Assembly (NCBI GenBank): GCA_021789095.1
Contig: JAJYJX010000129.1
Location: 1 to 6,629, forward strand
Direction of reading: 5' to 3'
Source: a bacterium
GTDB lineage: Bacteria; JAMCPX01
DNA length: 6,629 nt
Under the pieces are notes generated by a model that made no database searches, had not been told where the DNA came from, and saw nothing but the letters and a program-made list of their open reading frames with translations. The position numbers and the translations under genes are program-made. This document shows positions 5,408 to 6,629 of this stretch, piece by piece (the first letter of the stretch is position 1; each line of letters starts with the position of its first letter).

Positions 5408-5416
5408 AGCTTTAAA

Positions 5417-6079
5417 ATGGCAAAGCTGTTGAAGAGGGTTTCTCTTATTTTTATTCTTTCTTTCATTACAATGTCCGCCATGCTTGTTTCCGGCGCTTCG
5501 GCCAGCTACAGGGGGTATCGGGTCACAGCAATAAACGAGGATCACACAGGTTTTTATCTCGGCACTGCACTCGGTGCTGACTTGCCGACAGGACCGGATG
5601 AGGACGGATTCTCAGCAGGGTTCGGATGGACAATAAGGCTTGGGTATCAATTCATAAGGAACCTTGCAATCGAGCTCGGGTACCACCAGTCAGTGGGCGT
5701 CTTCAGTTCACAGGGAATCAAAGGGACATGGAGTTTTATCCAGCTGCCGTTCATTGATTTAAAGCCCATTATACCGTTAAGCCCTGTAAGCGATCTCTAT
5801 TTTATCTTAGGGATTGCTAACACCGGTTTTGCAAGAGCAACGTCAAACTTATCTTCCAACGGCACCTCTTCATCTTTTGCTACCGGCTTTGATCTCGGTA
5901 TAGGGTATGAGGGCTATGTAACGAACCACATCTCCCTCGGCGGCGAACTTATATACCACAACCTTACGAACAATAAGTTCAGCGTAGGCGGCGGCGGTCT
6001 GAGCGGAACCATTACAACTCCGTATAACCTGAACATGAGCTTCACATCCCTCATCTTTTCCTTCCTGTATCATTTTTGA
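5417..6079 (+). CDS. Outer-membrane beta-barrel protein
   Basis: This 220-residue exported protein has a signal peptide at 1-29 (MAKLLKRVSL start, hydrophobic core, ASA before S30). The rest has alternating hydrophobic strands with turns rich in Gly, Ser, Asn and Asp: GFYLGTALGADL, FGWTIRLGYQFIRNLAIELGYH, SDLYFILGIANTGFA, FDLGIGYEGYVTNHISLGGELIYH, and a last strand SFTSLIFSFLYHF. The terminal Phe and aromatic pattern are the signal used by the BAM machinery. The layout suits a small barrel of the OmpA-like or opacity-protein fold, probably eight strands, without a periplasmic OmpA domain. The specific function is unknown. The start is chosen for its ribosome-binding site and signal peptide. 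It is divergent from the pilus operon and ends before a strong terminator. Confidence 0.87.
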   Translation: MAKLLKRVSLIFILSFITMSAMLVSGASASYRGYRVTAINEDHTGFYLGTALGADLPTGPDEDGFSAGFGWTIRLGYQFIRNLAIELGYHQSVGVFSSQGIKGTWSFIQLPFIDLKPIIPLSPVSDLYFILGIANTGFARATSNLSSNGTSSSFATGFDLGIGYEGYVTNHISLGGELIYHNLTNNKFSVGGGGLSGTITTPYNLNMSFTSLIFSFLYHF

Positions 6080-6107
6080 TCGGATCCCTTTGTTCTATCT
6101 GAAACAC

Positions 6108-6137
6108 AAAGGGACACGCTGCAAGCGTGCCCCTTTT
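6108..6137 (+). terminator. Strong hairpin terminator, possibly bidirectional
   Basis: AAAGGG plus CACGCT (6108-6120) pair with AGCGTG plus CCCTTT (6124-6136) around a GCA loop with one A-C mismatch, followed by TTTT (6134-6137, partly in the stem). It starts 28 bases after the outer-membrane protein stop and lies between two convergent genes, so it may stop transcription from both sides. Its near-perfect symmetry means it could itself be another dispersed palindrome (inference). Confidence 0.8.
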
Positions 6138-6160
6138 CATTCTTCATGCTTTCTTTGAAA

Positions 6161-6629
6161 CTATCTATCTTGTGACCTCCCCCTGGATCTCTCTTCGTGC
6201 TTCTGCTGTCCCTGAGGTTGTCTTTGCGGCTGACGCTGATACCTCTGCCCCTGCGGTCGTTTTTGCTGTTCACGTATTTGTTGCTGATGTCTTATGACCT
6301 CAGGCCTCCTTTGGTATTCCTGTTGCCTTTGGTATCTTACGCCCTGTCTCTGCTGTATGGTTCGGGGGTGGTAGTCCCGGACGCCCCATGCCCTTTGCCT
6401 TTCCCAATACCTGTCATTATGCCAGCCCCTCCAGTTGCGCTGAAGGTCTCTGTCAGGGATGCGTTGATAGTTCCACGGGTGTCCCTGCCAATTATGGTCC
6501 CTGTAGTATCCTCTCCAATGCGGGTCTACGTCATAATAGAACCTCGGCACACGGTTATAATAAATCCAGCCACGGTTATAATAGCGTGATCGATACCAGC
6601 CGCCTTCCCATGGACGCCACCACCACCCG
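6161..6629 (-). CDS. Arg/Gln/Trp/Tyr-rich protein of unknown function, 5' end missing
   Basis: The frame is open from the right edge to the TAG at 6161-6163, giving 155 visible residues; the true start lies outside the window. A GTG at 6550 falls within an unbroken pattern and is unlikely to be the start. The visible N-terminal part is packed with Trp, Tyr, Arg and Gly (GWWWRPWEGGWYRSRYYNRG, later FYYDVDPHWRGYYRDHNW). From about visible residue 95 it changes to an almost purely Arg/Gln/Pro low-complexity tail (QRYQRQPQRQPQGQQ). It is strongly basic with no membrane segment in view. Aromatic, basic proteins of this kind are often exported hypothetical proteins in Gram-negatives, but no signal peptide can be seen here. 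I do not recognise a family. It converges on the outer-membrane protein gene. Confidence 0.68.
   Translation of the reverse strand, partial: GWWWRPWEGGWYRSRYYNRGWIYYNRVPRFYYDVDPHWRGYYRDHNWQGHPWNYQRIPDRDLQRNWRGWHNDRYWERQRAWGVRDYHPRTIQQRQGVRYQRQQEYQRRPEVIRHQQQIREQQKRPQGQRYQRQPQRQPQGQQKHEERSRGRSQDR

Noticed and set aside
5312-5416. 35-residue N-terminal extension of the outer-membrane protein
   Set aside because: It begins upstream of the predicted promoter, lacks a ribosome-binding sequence and would bury the signal peptide.
6197-6589. Plus-strand open frame of 130 codons, Leu/Pro/Val-rich
   Set aside because: It is the reverse of the Arg/Gln/Trp/Tyr-rich gene. Its hydrophobic composition is what the complement of that biased sequence gives, and the minus frame is open to the window edge.

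Overview
The window reads as a stretch of a chromosome from a diderm (Gram-negative) bacterium. It encodes a secretin of the Tad type, several exported proteins and an outer-membrane beta-barrel protein ending in Phe. Most genes are moderately AT-rich by eye. I cannot name the organism: the palindromic dispersed repeats seen here occur in many environmental Proteobacteria, Desulfobacterota and Nitrospirota, so an uncultured member of such a group is only a guess.

Layout: positions 1-5246, all on the minus strand, hold one tightly packed Tad/Flp pilus operon read right to left. Its genes are the major Flp pilin (5013-5246), a large TadE-like pseudopilin (4168-5016), a TadG-like protein (2720-4177), a second TadE-like pseudopilin (2074-2742), an unrecognised membrane-anchored protein (1356-2057), a 52-residue Flp/pseudopilin-like peptide (1214-1372), CpaB/RcpC (417-1205) and the start of the secretin CpaC/RcpA (1-420, cut by the window edge). 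Neighbouring genes overlap or lie at most 17 bases apart, with ATGA start-stop overlaps at two junctions. The ATPases, inner-membrane platform proteins and prepilin peptidase are not in the window and probably lie past the left edge or elsewhere. Flp would be the pilus subunit, the TadE/TadG proteins pseudopilins or assembly factors, and CpaB with CpaC the outer-membrane exit channel.

Positions 5247-5416 form a divergent intergenic region with one good sigma-70-like promoter in each direction. On the plus strand follows a 220-residue outer-membrane beta-barrel protein (5417-6079), ended by a strong hairpin terminator (6108-6137). Converging on it from the right edge is a minus-strand gene (6161-6629, 5' end missing) for an unusual Arg/Gln/Trp/Tyr-rich protein.

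The most striking observation is that three genes of the operon (cpaC, the short tadE and the long tadE) each carry a different palindromic dispersed repeat. Each repeat is in frame and lies in the part of the protein that signal peptidase or prepilin peptidase should remove. The mature proteins would then be unaffected, a pattern reminiscent of Rickettsia palindromic elements. A second point needs care: the first 24 bases of the window are a perfect inverted copy of 176-199 within cpaC, which suggests a fold-back assembly artefact at a contig end, so the last 8 visible codons of cpaC should not be trusted.
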